From NCBI GenBank assembly GCA_000231825.2, contig JH720304.1:826718-890717 (forward strand): 64,000 bases of DNA, read 5' to 3'. Position 1 is the first letter of the stretch. Each line of letters starts with the position of its first letter. The position numbers were made by a program, and so were the translations under genes. A model generated the notes under the pieces. That model saw nothing but the letters and a program-made list of their open reading frames with translations, was not told the origin of the DNA and did no database searches. This stretch comes from Tetrahymena elliotti 4EA (taxonomy: Eukaryota; Ciliophora; Oligohymenophorea; Hymenostomatida; Tetrahymenidae). Below, in pieces: positions 39,401 through 51,411 of the stretch.

Positions 39401-40438
39401 AATTAAATTAATAAGTTACAAAAGTAAAATAGTGAAGTTTAAACATAAGTTAATTCTTTTAAAAACCAATAAAACATTAAGAATATAATTAATACGAACT
39501 CTTAAGGAAATAGCTAAAGTAAAGAAGAAAATATAGTAAAGGAAAAAAATATTAGATAAGTAAGTCCTTCTTCTGACTTAACATTTTAAAGTAGCTCAAT
39601 TAACTAGCAAACAGATAGTGATGTGAGAAGTTAGTTTTAATAATCTAATCTTGAGTCTTAAGGTTCTTTAAAAAGTAAATTTCCCTCTAGATTAATTTAG
39701 AATAATAATAATAATGATAGAAAACAAAATTCATTCACCTCTTTCAAAGAAGCAACAAATAAAATTTAAAAAAGATATTCATAATTAGAGTCTCTTGAAT
39801 CTTTATATTCCAATTCTCATGATTATTATAAAATGTAGTAAAATTCATAGGAAAAAGATTTGTAAAGTTTTAAGAATAATAATCATCACTAGCATAGTCA
39901 ATAATATTAGAGTATAAATAAATTAAGATAAACTGCTAATTAAAAACCTCCAAGTCTATAAAATATGATGAGCAAAAACATTTCATCGAGTTTATTATAA
40001 TATATAACTCAATCAGATATTTTAAATAACTCTAAAATACCATCTCCTAACAACTAATTAATACAAAATATATAAAAGTAAAATTAAATGTCTATTGGTT
40101 CTGATATTTCTTTCTTACCAATTTTTACTCTAAATAAATTAAGGTTTGATAACCAAGATAAAGAATAATTTTAAATAGATTAATAAAATAATTAAGAAGA
40201 GACACATAAAAAAAAATAAAATCATGAAAATAATTTAATTCAAGAATATGACAATAATTACATCCTTCTCTAGTACTTTGAAAAGGCACATATATTTAAG
40301 TATTATAATCCACTAAGCAATTATGATGTTATAGTTAATGAGTGTTAAAGAATATTTTTTAATAATTAAAAACAAAAACATCAAATTCACAAGGCAGATA
40401 GAAAAAAATCTAAATTTATAAATTTATTAAAAAATTGA
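36460..40438 (+). CDS. Channel copy 2: K+-type CNBD channel with CCHC zinc knuckle
   Basis: Exons 36460-36540, 36625-38052 and 38333-40438 (introns 84 and 280 bp, both phase 0) encode 1204 residues. The pre-S1 block is RRLMKAINLLVNVIGFYRKL, nearly the same as copy 1. The pore is ITVGYGDIIP (GYG 423-425), where the usual Thr after GYGDI is Ile. The S4 region reads FFIKLRVLKEIGQTIYNF, with slightly more charge than the other copies but no regular Arg spacing. The CNBD has YFGEQSF and QRELSAKA with the Arg kept. Zinc knuckle C674-x2-C677-x4-H682-x4-C687. The tail is Gln/Ser/Asn-rich and ends with the conserved YFEKAHIFKYYNPLSN motif about 50 residues from the stop. It is most like copy 1 in the N-terminal block and probably its closest relative in the array. 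Confidence 0.9.
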
Positions 40439-41271
40439 GTAAAAACTTATTAAAAATATTAAAAAAAGTAAAATTTTGTAAAACATGTTTATTGTATTTA
40501 TTTGAAAAAAAAATGTCTTTGGGGAAAACAATTAAAATTAGTTAATTTTATAAAGTTATTTTATTAATTAAAAATTATGATAGATTTAAATAAATATTCT
40601 TTATATAAATCCTCAAAAAATCTGATATTTTTTATCAAAATACCATTACTTGATTACTTTGTTCAATATACCGAATTTGGTTAAAAAAGGAACTTAAATT
40701 TAGAAAAAGCTTACAATAAATAGAGGCCATTAAAGAAATTGATGTTTGAAAATACTTAGATGATCAAAGTATTATTTGCGATTAGTTATTGTTTACTTCT
40801 AAAAAGAGCTAAGTTTGATCAAAGAAAGTAAAATAATGGATATAAATTCTGGCAAAAATTATTTCGTCTATTCAATTATTTTTTACTGCTTTTAGAATCA
40901 TAAATAATAATTATAAGTAATACGCAGGTCCTTAGGATACATTCATATAATTAATTAATTCATTAAAAATTGATCAGTGTTCTTTAAGTTTTTAAATAGG
41001 AGTTGAAATAAATTACTACACTTTGAATTTTTGTTTAGTTAAATGGTTGCAAATGAATAATTACTTCCTGTGGTTTAAAAATTTTATTATCATTGAAAGT
41101 TAAATAAGAATAGCCTTTTAGTTAAATTTTTAACTACATTGATGATTTGAAATAAAAAAATGCTAAATTATTTATTAGAAAATTATGATAGTTAATAATT
41201 AATAATTAATTTAATCAAATAAAAAAGTAGAATAAATCGATATTATACTCAAGAGTGTCAGCAAAGATAAT
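40439..41271. other. Spacer between channel copies 2 and 3
   Basis: AT-rich apart from one moderately protein-like frame at 40577-41056 (listed separately). Confidence 0.5.
40577..41056 (+). CDS. Doubtful small ORF between channel copies 2 and 3
   Basis: A 160-codon frame (159 residues) with no TGA and some protein-like stretches (VLFAISYCLLLKRAKFDQR, GYKFWQKLFRLFNYFLLLLE). There is no similarity to the channel copies and no known domain. In DNA this AT-rich a 480-bp open frame under a one-stop code can occur by chance, so it may be neither a gene nor expressed. Confidence 0.25.
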
Positions 41272-44200
41272 ATGCTAAAAGAAGTTTAAAACTATCAAGA
41301 AAAATAAGAAGATTATAGCAATTACTAAAATAAAATTAACTTTGATTCTGAAGTATTTATCTTATTTCATTTCATTTCTAACATAATTAATTATTTTTTC
41401 TTTTTAGGACCATTTTGAATTATCTAAATTTCCTTTGAAAAGAGAAGATAGTATGCTCACCGAATCCTTAGAAACAGAAGAAAAATAAGAAAGCTAAATC
41501 TAGAAAATTCAAGACTCATTTGATTCAATGAAAATAAACTTTGATCATCAAAGTACTGTTGAATAGAATAATTTTTAAATCAGGAGTTAAAGTAAACAGT
41601 TCCTCACTCCGTTCCTGAAAACTAAAAGAAGTACTTAATTTAAGTCCAATACTGATGGCGTTAGTACATCATCTGTGTTAACTCCAAATTTAAGAGATAG
41701 GAAAAACTCTTTATTGAGAAAAAGTAAAATACTAAGTATAGCTAACTTACTTTTGAATGTTCGGCTATTTATTGATAAATTGTAAATAAATTTAAGAGTT
41801 AATAGGAAACTAACTTAAATATAGCATGACTCTATTAATGATGCTAGTTCTACTTTTGGCAATTAAAAGTAAAAAAAACAATTTTTTGAAAAATGCAAGC
41901 TAGATATTTTAATATAAAAAATTTTAATGAAAATCTCTGAGATACCTGTTTTTTCACCACATAGCATCTAAAAAAGAATTTGGGATTACTTTTAGTTCTT
42001 AGTCATATTGATACTTTTCTACTTGATTAGTTTAAGTTTATTCTTTAATTTAACTATTTAACATTCAATACTTGATTTTTATAAGTTATCTTTAGTTGTA
42101 TTTATAATTGATATGCTTACTACCTTCAACACAGCAGTTGTTTAAAAAGGTTCTATCAATTATAATAGGATAAATATAGCTGCTGCATACATAAAAAAAT
42201 ACTTACTTAGTGACATATTGGGAAATTTATCTTTGATGATATTTATTCCACTACATTCATCATATCCTGATTATCATAAACTTATTCAGATTTTTATTCT
42301 TACTAAGTGGGTAAAGATAAGAGATATTTTTTAAAGACTTAGTTTTTACTTATGTTATGAAACGAATTAGAAAAATATACTTGATATATTAAGGTTGTTG
42401 TTTTTATTGATAGGAATCAGTCATACTTTTTGTTGTTTTTGGCATGGATTAGCTATGTATTAAATTAGCATTGGAAAATAGAATACATGGCTTAATCAGC
42501 AAAATATTGTTAATGATTCAATCATGGTGCGTTATATTTATTCATTTTATTTCCTTTCTGTCACTATGATCACTGTGGGATATGGAGATATTACACCTCA
42601 AAACCCCCCAGAAATCATTTTTACAATAGCTACAATGTTTGTAACAGGAATAGTATATGCATTTTGCTTGAACACTATCGGTTTTATGATAGGAGATATT
42701 GAAAAAAAAGACAAAAATTATAAAGAAAATATGTAAGCAATTCACTAATTGATGAGAGAAGAAAATGTTAATGATTAACTTAGAACAAAAGTTTCAAATT
42801 ACTTAGAGTACTTGCACAGAGTAATTAATTATTTTTAGTTAGTCAATCCTAATTTTGAGTTTTAATTCAGAGTTAATAAATTTTAAAGAGTTTTTTATGG
42901 AATAATTTATCAATTAAAAATTTTCTTTATTTTACCTAACTTTTTAATGAGAAAATTAGCTGATTGATTTTTTCAATCAATATTTCAATTCAAAATTTGC
43001 TTAAATTTTTAATACAATAACAGATTAAATATATTTATTGAGCCAGTATATTTCATTCATTATAATATAACATTATAATTTTTCAATTAACTATCATAAG
43101 TTTATTCAAATTTTCTTATCTCCAATTTTTTAGATTATCACAATCCTAGTTTCATAACTATTCAAATAAAGAGCTAAATGCTATTTACAAATTTGAGATG
43201 CAAGATCATTATTTTTTTTTTTATTGTCTGTATACTGTAAAACCTTGTTAAGAAAAATGAAAGACTTGTGAGGTAAAATCTTGGAAAAAAATATCACAAT
43301 TGAAAATCTTTTATTCATAATATTTTTCAATTTTTGACTTGCGAGTGTTCTAGGTTTTACAGTTAATACAAATAATTTATTTTAACAGTAATTTAAAGAG
43401 AATTCAATTAATTATTTTAGATAAATTTGTTTATTTAAAAAAATATTGCAACTTAAATTATGATGTTTTAGAATTTCCTTCTAAACCTTCATTTTAATAA
43501 TTTTTGATGCAATAATTGAGAAAAATGATTAAGTAGCCAAAATTATTTGTGATTAAATATTTAGTTAAGAAATTATTTATTAAAAGTGTTTATTAATAAT
43601 AATTAGGGATAAAATGAGATATTACAACATAGGCAATAAGTAGTGATTGAAAAATTTTCTTATTAGCTATAAAGAGATTTCATGATTGAAGTGAAAGGAA
43701 AGTATATCAAAGATATTCCGATATTTAACTTTCTAACTGATAAAAATGAAATTCTTCTTTTAATGGAAGAAATAGTTTTTTCTCCAGGTGAATACATTTT
43801 TAATTAGGATAAGAGAGATGACTGCTGTTTATATTATTTAGTAAAAGGATAGGTAGAGTTAATTCAGACCTAATTCTAAGATTAAGAAATTTGTTTAGCA
43901 GCAAAATCAAGATAAGAATATTTTGGTGAAGTTTCATTTATCACAGGGTGCATAAGATAGCATTCAGCAAAGGCTATCGATTTCTGTAGAGTATATAGAA
44001 TAAATCGATAATAATTTATTAATACTATATAATAAGATGATAGGAATTTTGAGTTATTTTAAATGCTTAAAGATACGGTTATTTATGAAAAACATTATGA
44101 TTATTGTTCATAAACATGTAGAACTTGTAATTAAAAAGGCCACTACCATATATATTGCCCAAAAACCCACTTAATTTTAAACAAATAAATTTTAGCAGCA

Positions 44201-45643
44201 CGTTCATTTTATTCATAACCTCATTTTAAAAGAATAAATTATACGAGAATATATAGAAATAAATATAAAAGTTTATAACTAATAGAGTCGTTGAAAGAAG
44301 CTTGTTATAAATTAAGTGAAAATGATGAATATTTCGATTTATTTAATAAATTAGAAAGAGGAATAAGTTAATTTGATGAATAATTATCTGAAATTTTAAA
44401 TGATCAATTTCTTGAATGCATAAACGAAGAAGATGAAAATATAATAAGTGAGGCTTAGATTCAATAAAAATAAATATAAAAAAGCCATTCTTTGGGTTCA
44501 GAAAAGAAAAACCACAATATAACTTGTAGCTTAGTTTAAGATGTTACTTCAAAGCAGGGTTAATATCAATTCAACTTAACACCTACTCTTAAAGAATTAG
44601 ATGCGCTAGATAGTTTTATAAACACTACATCAAAATCTTTTCGATCTTCTTTCACTTCTAGATCAAATTCTTTAAATAAATCTATTTCTTTATCTTCAAG
44701 CAAATTATAAAACAAACCAAAAAATTTTAATCGTAGCTAATCTTAACTTTCTGATGATATATCATAGAATAATAATATTAATTATATTAAGTATAAAACT
44801 CAATCAAATAAAATAAGTAATGAATTAGAAACTCCACCAAACTTTCAAAGTAATTTATTTAATTTCAATTAAATTGAATTTAAAAATAATAAAAATAAAT
44901 TAGATTATCATGAAAACACTAATACTAAAAATGGGCTTTTATACACAAAACAAACTTCATACAATAATAAAAATTACAGAAGTATTTAAGATATCAACAA
45001 ACCTTAAAAATCAAAAACAGATATCAACGATAGTACTTTTGAAAATAAAAATAATATGACATATCAAAAATATCTCTCAGATAATTCTTATATCATAAAA
45101 GAGAGTAATAGTGATAACCTTTAAAATATATTAAATAATTAAATAACTGAAAATTAAAAAGGAAAATATAACATTAAAATTTTAAACAGTGATGAAGATA
45201 AAACATGTAATAAAGGTAGATAGCTTTTTAAAGGTATGCAAAGGTCTATCAAAAACTAAGAGACTCTTAAGTTATCTATAATTTAATTTTTAAAAAATTT
45301 AAAATAATAAAATACAAAATGTACTTAAGATTTAATGACACAAGGTATCTCTAGATCAAGTATGCTAGTAAATAAAGATACAATAAATCCTACAGTTTAC
45401 TTTGAAGATACTTAGGAATTTGTTGATGAGAATATGTTTTAGATAATAGCACTATTTGATAAATCTCAAATATATTAATATTACTTCCCTAATTTCAATT
45501 ACCCGACTGTACTTGAAAAAAGAAACAGATTTCTAATAAAAAAGTTTGAAAAAAAGAGGAGAGACAAAAAGTTTAGTATTTAAAAAAAATCTAACATCTT
45601 AAAATAAAAATTTTAATTCTCTTCATATTTATAAAATTTGTGA
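41272..45643 (+). CDS. Channel copy 3: K+-type CNBD channel with CCHC zinc knuckle
   Basis: Exons 41272-41352, 41408-42820 and 43607-45643 give 1176 residues, the shortest of the six. The second intron is 786 bp, far longer than in the other copies, and carries an inverted-repeat element. The pre-S1 block is diverged (KILSIANLLLNVRLFIDKL). The pore is ITVGYGDITP (GYG 418-420). The S4 region (IFILTKWVKIRDIFQRL) has scattered charges but no R-x-x-R ladder. The CNBD has YFGEVSF and IRQHSAKA. The knuckle is C669-x2-C672-x4-H677-x4-C682 and the following PKTHL is shared with copies 1, 4 and 5. The C-terminal motif is LFDKSQIYQYYFPNFN. The long insert after the knuckle is Asn/Lys/Ser-rich and probably disordered. 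Confidence 0.9.
43234..43363. mobile_element. Possible MITE-like inverted-repeat element in an intron
   Basis: ACTGTAAAACCT (43234-43245) and its exact reverse complement AGGTTTTACAGT (43352-43363) bound about 130 bp inside the long second intron of channel copy 3. TA dinucleotides flank both ends, as expected for a Tc1/mariner-type TA target duplication. No coding capacity. A single hairpin-forming intron would give the same picture, so the transposon reading is tentative. Confidence 0.35.
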
Positions 45644-46847
45644 AAAATAATTTTTAAACTTTAATATTATTCTTATTCAAGATAGATAATAAATTAGATA
45701 GAAATCATAAAAGCAAGTCAAACTTACTTAAATAAAAAGAAGTAATTTTACAAAAAAAAGAAATTTAAATATCACATGAAATATTATTTCTGATTTAGCT
45801 TTTCTAAATTTCAATCTATGTAAATGAATAAAGTAAAGTTTTAATTAAATAAAGTAACAGAAAAATTGATAAATTTAAGACATATACATAATTAAATAAT
45901 TATTAGTCTCTAATTCTTAAAAAGATAACTTAAGAATACATACGTTGTTAAATATTCAAGAATGATATCTATCATCGTTATATGCACTGAATTTATTAAA
46001 TTGTAGTGCTTCTAACTTTTTATTTCCTATTTTTAAAATATTTTCAAAAAAACATTTAATTCATTTTATTGTAATATTTGATTGGTAGTAGATTTGATTA
46101 AAAAACAAATAAATTTTAATAATAAAATTACTTGTTTTGACTTTAAAAAGAGGATAGGTATTTAATATATGAATATTTAAACTAAATAATCTGTAATTAT
46201 TATTTTTTTACTTTCAAGATATAGAAATTTAATTTTTACTCTTTTTGCTGATTGTTAAACAAGCAAAGCTTTTAGGTTATAAATTTCTAATTATATTAAA
46301 TTTTTTAAAGCTGTTAAGATAAACATAAATTGTAAATGTTAACAATAAAAAGTTCAGTAAAATAACCAATAATATCAGTTTAACACATTTTTTAAAACCA
46401 AAAAAATCATTCACTTTATCTAGAAAATTATTAATTTTCTTAATAAAATATGATAAATTAATTTTATTTGTTATTTTTTTAGTTTTTTGTTCTGTTTGTT
46501 CTCTTGGTATTACAAAATTATCTATTGAAAAGAGTTATAAAAATACTACTCATTAAGTCTTTAACATTAAATAGATAATCAAAAAAAATGAAAATTGTTT
46601 TATTTTAATTTAAAAAATTAGAATATTTGAAATAAAAACTAATATTATTACACAATAATTTTATATAGAATGTAAATCATAAAGAATAAGATGATTTGAA
46701 ATTTACATTAAATAAAAAATAAATTTAATATTCCTAGTTTTTAGTAGAAGCATCAAACTTAATCAAACATTAATAGTGTTTTATTTAAAGAAAGTATTAA
46801 GTATTAATAAAATAAATTATCACTTCTTATTATAATTTACTCAGGAT
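45644..46847. other. Spacer between channel copies 3 and 4
   Basis: 1.2 kb of AT-rich DNA, no gene or repeat recognised. Confidence 0.6.
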
Positions 46848-49800
46848 ATGAATAAAGATTTGATAGATAGTAGCTCCTAAGAAAACCGATTTCCAGATTT
46901 CAATTCTAGTCACATGCTTGAGCTTTAAATAGGAAATAAAGTAATATTTTCTAAAGATTATTTCTTATTTTAGTTAAACAGCTTATTGAGAGGTAAACAA
47001 AAGATTATTTAATAAAATAGAATGATGATGAAGAGTTTTATACATTGAATATGAGAAAGTAAGATACAATTATGATTTCTGCTTCTATGGTTACAGAAGC
47101 AAAGGATCTAAATGGTTCTAAAATTGATACAACTTAAGATAAAATCTAAATGGTAGAATTTTAAAGAACAACATTATAAACAGTTTAATCAAAATATGAG
47201 AATTAGTAATCAACAAAGAAGATCATTTCTGAAAGGGATTAAAGATTTAGTAATATTGGGAAAGGTATTTATGGATTTCAAAGAAGAAAATGCTAAGATT
47301 AGATATAAAAATAGGAATAATCTATAAATGTGGAAATATCATAATTTTAGAATGTAGAAGTAGTTCCAATAAAACTTATGAAAGCAATTAATTTACTTGT
47401 TAATGTAAAGTCCTTTTATAGGTAACTATCTAAAAACTAAAGAATATGGGGAAAATTAACAGATTAATAGCACTATGTTATTGGTGATGTAACATCTTTT
47501 AGGAAATAGGATTAGTAGAGTAACGTATTGTACCTAAAAATAGTATAATTTGTAAGAAAAATTCTAGAAATAATCTAATAACAAAAGAATTCTATCTTAA
47601 TTTTAATTCCTGTATTTTCTCCATAGTCATTATGGAAGAGAATATGGGATTTATTTTAAGCATTTTTAATTATTTCCACATCTTTTTTATTGAGCCTAAA
47701 GAATTTCTTTTTTCTCGATATAAGTCATTATGAAGTTTACTTTCATATAACTTCCTTTGCTTTTGTAGTAGATGTTATTTTTAATTTTAATACAGCTTTA
47801 ATATAAAAAGGTAATTTAAATTAAGATAGAAATTATATATCTCTTAAATATTTAAAAGGAAATTTTGCTTTTGATTGCATAGGAATGATTCCAATTTTAA
47901 TCTAATAATTTAATAATTAATCAGAATTTAATGCCTTGGATTGGATTTTTAACTTATTAATTGTATGCAAATTTTTTTTATTATCAAAAATTATTGAAAA
48001 TATTGCTTTTTATTTAAATTATGAAAAAAACTCTAAAAATTCTGTTGATTTAGCAAAGTTATTATTTATGATTGGTTGCGTTTGTCATTTCTTTTGTATT
48101 TTATGGCACGGCCTTGGAGTCTATGAAGTTTAGATAGGTATAGAATAGAATTGGCTATCTGCATAAAATTTAGTGGAAGAGCAAAATGTTATGAAGCGAT
48201 ATGTGTACTCATTTTACTTCTTAGCTGTAACCATGATTACTGTTGGTTATGGAGATATTACACCTAAAAATCAATATGAGATGTGTTTTACTATTCTAAC
48301 AATGTTTACAACAGGATTTATTTATGCCTATTGCTTGAATAAGATTGGTAGTATTTTAGAAAATATTGAAAAAAAAGATAAACAATATAAAGAAAGCATG
48401 CAAATTATTCATGGTTTTATGAGAGAAGAAAATGTTTCTACTATTCTAAGAGCTAAAATTTCTAACTACTTAGAGTACCTTTATAAGGTATTTTTAACTT
48501 TAAAAGAATATTATAATTTCATTATGAGGAGTTTCTGAATTAAAAAACTTTGAATTAAAAAAAATAACTATTTTTTAATTTAAAAAAGGAATCAAATGAG
48601 GTGTAGAAACAACATGAAAAGAGCATTATAGAAATTTTATCAAACTAGCTGAAAAGTGATTTAATAAAAGATGTACAAGGAAAATACATTAGAAATTTAC
48701 CTATTTTAAGTAAATTAAATACACTTTAAGAAATAATCTATATTATGGAAGAGTGTCTTTTCTCTCCAGGAGAGTTTATTTTCAGATAAAAGGATAATGA
48801 TGATTCTGCTCTTTATTTATTAGTAAAAGGTAATGTAAATATTATCATAGAAAGCTAAAATAGAAATATACCCAATACGGTTTTAAAAACTATTGAGACC
48901 CAATAATATTTTGGAGAAATATCATTTTTTACAGGGTTTAGTAGAACAGCTTCAGCAGTAGCAGTAGATTTCTGCAGAGTTTATAAAATTAAAAGGGAAA
49001 GATTTCTTGAAGTTATAAAAAAGAATGAGCAAGATTTTGAGAATTACTAGATGATTGTTGAAACTTTAACATAAAAAAATAATTTTAAGTTTGCAAATAT
49101 AAAATGTTATTAATGCGGTTAAGGTGATCATTATTCAATTAACTGTCCCAAAACTCATTTGACTTTTTCTAAATAAGTTTTAATAAGTTTAAATAATAAA
49201 TCAGTCCCTCAATTAGAAAGATTAAAAACTGAAAGAAGGACAACTGAGAAATAGTGCTCTCTTTTATTAATACCAAAATGTATGAATGGAATTTATGAGA
49301 TTAATAACAACTAAAAATACTTTGATATTTTAGATGAGTTAGAACAAGGTTTAAAATTAGATGAGTTTTATGATTCTTAATCAGAAGATGATGATGATGA
49401 GGATGAAGAAAGTAGTTTCCTTGAAAAAATTCCAAATTTAAACAAAAAGAATAAAGACGATTTTAATAATTCAAATAGTAAAATGAATGCTCTAGGAGAT
49501 ATTTTATAGAAAGAAATCGAAAATGAGAAACTTCAATAATAATCTACTGATATTTCAAACTAATTATTAAATTTAGAATAAAAAGATTAAAATAACAAAA
49601 GTAGATTATCAATATTTAATTCAACTAATAATATCCCTCCTTCTTAAACTATTGCAAAATATAGATCTTCTATTGTAGAAAATATATAAAATTCTTAACT
49701 AAAAAACGAATTAAGTGTGCTCCAAAGTGTTTCAGAATGTAATAAATCTTCATAATCTAGTTCTGAATCTGATTCTAGTGGTTCAGGTTCTGATAGTAGC

Positions 49801-50895
49801 TCATAAATGAAAATAAAAAGAAAATCAATAAATAAAAAATAAACTATAAAATCAACTAAAGCAAGCAATCTATTAGAAAGCACGAAAAAGATGTAGCTTT
49901 TTACAGAAAACGATTGTATATCATCTAGGAAAACGTAACATAAAAAAGAAAAAAAAAGCTAAAAGGATGGAAGTTTAGTATTTTAAGACGAAGATCTTTC
50001 AAAAGAATCAAAACTTGCAAGTGATAACTTAACTATGAAAAGTCTTGCAAGTAGTCACAACATACAGTACAAAGTTCATAGTAACAAAAATATTTAATTT
50101 GAAGAAGCACTGAATAGGTAATAGAGTAAGTAAGGTTCTGGATAAAATAATTATTAAATATAAGCAAGCTAGGATTTTTAGAAATCTGTTAGCAGATCAT
50201 AAACGCATCATAATAGAGACTAATAAAGAAAAAAAACACATACAGAATCAAAATAATTAATTAATTCTTCATCATCTTTGAAGAGCTATTCAGCAACTAA
50301 ATCTAATATAAATTCTCAACCAAATGTAGGTATAAACAAAAGATAAGCTAGATAATCAATAAATCAGCAGTTATTTTTGAATCAATTTTAACAGTAAGCT
50401 TAAGGATAGTTAGGAAATTTTTAATAGAATTTATTAGGTATGATATAGAATAATAAGAGATAATCTATTAGATATCCTCTCATGTTAAACGATCAAAAAT
50501 ATTAAAGCTAAATGTCAAAAGCATTTTAAATCAATGATAAAAACTAAGCTAAACAAAGAAATAGTAGTGTATAAAAAGCTAATTTTACATAATTATTTAA
50601 TTAACAATTTTTAAAAAATGTTGTCAGTTTAGAGGGTAACAATTAATATTAAAATCAAATTATTTCAGAAATATAAGATGGATGTTATGAGTAAAGTACA
50701 AACTACTATTTACTTTAAAATTTTGAAGCTGCTAAAATATTTAACTTCTATTATCCTAACTAAAACTTCATAGAAGTAATTAAAAATCTTAAATACAAAT
50801 AGTAAAATCTATTTGGTAAAAAAAGAATCAAGAAAATGTCTAAATTCGAAGCAGAATTTTCTATTTAAAAAAATGATTAAGTTTAATAAATTTGA
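46848..50895 (+). CDS. Channel copy 4: K+-type CNBD channel with CCHC zinc knuckle
   Basis: Exons 46848-46940, 47021-48487 and 48589-50895 give 1288 residues. The first intron end (47020) was chosen because nearer AG sites lead to a TGA. Pre-S1 block IKLMKAINLLVNVKSFYRQL; pore ITVGYGDITP (GYG 440-442). S4 (WIFNLLIVCKFFLLSKII) is nearly uncharged. The CNBD is the most canonical of the six: LFSPGEFIF, YFGEISF and SRTASAVA, which matches the R-T-A cassette of classical cAMP/cGMP binders. Knuckle C693-x2-C696-x4-H701-x4-C706. An acidic run (EDDDDEDEE) follows, then a Ser-rich block and a basic Gln-rich tail. The end motif is NFEAAKIFNFYYPNQN. The C-linker carries the conserved MREEN and NYLEYLYK before the intron. 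Confidence 0.9.
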
Positions 50896-51411
50896 TAATA
50901 ATTCAGCTATTTTAAATATTTTGTATATAGAAAGCTTGAGATAAATCTTAAGAAAGGGTTTAATCTTTAAATAATTATATCTCTCCTATACTATTTTTTC
51001 AATAATATTTTATGAGTGTTTTTTCATCTAAATTTAAATAAAAAATCAACTCTTCTTTTTGTAATATTTAATATGACTAAAAAAATAGTTTGAAATCCAA
51101 GCCTAAATTTATTTGTATTTAAAAAAATAAAGATGAAAAGAAATTTAATATTTTTACCATAATTAGAAATCTAGGAAGAATGTAAAGAATAAAGAATGTT
51201 GCTTAGGCAATTTTACTTTAAATAACAAATGAAATGAAAAATTAATTGAATATTTTAAATCATAACTTTAGAAGAAATCTTTAAAATATATTAATAATAA
51301 TTCTTATTCTACTTATCTTTTATTAAAATATTACTTTAAATTTAAAAGAATAACAAATAATCAGATTAAATTTTTTATTCTTTATAATATAAGAATATTT
51401 TTGAAAAGAAA
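50896..51411. other. Spacer between channel copies 4 and 5
   Basis: Short AT-rich spacer, nothing recognised. Confidence 0.6.

Noticed and set aside
42542..42745. Minus-strand open frame opposite the pore region of channel copy 3
   Set aside because: Shadow of the conserved coding strand; similar antisense frames occur opposite the pore of copy 6 (58824-59015) and vanish when the real code is used.
43200..43606. Separate gene inside the long intron of channel copy 3
   Set aside because: No frame of useful length on either strand; only the inverted repeats stand out.
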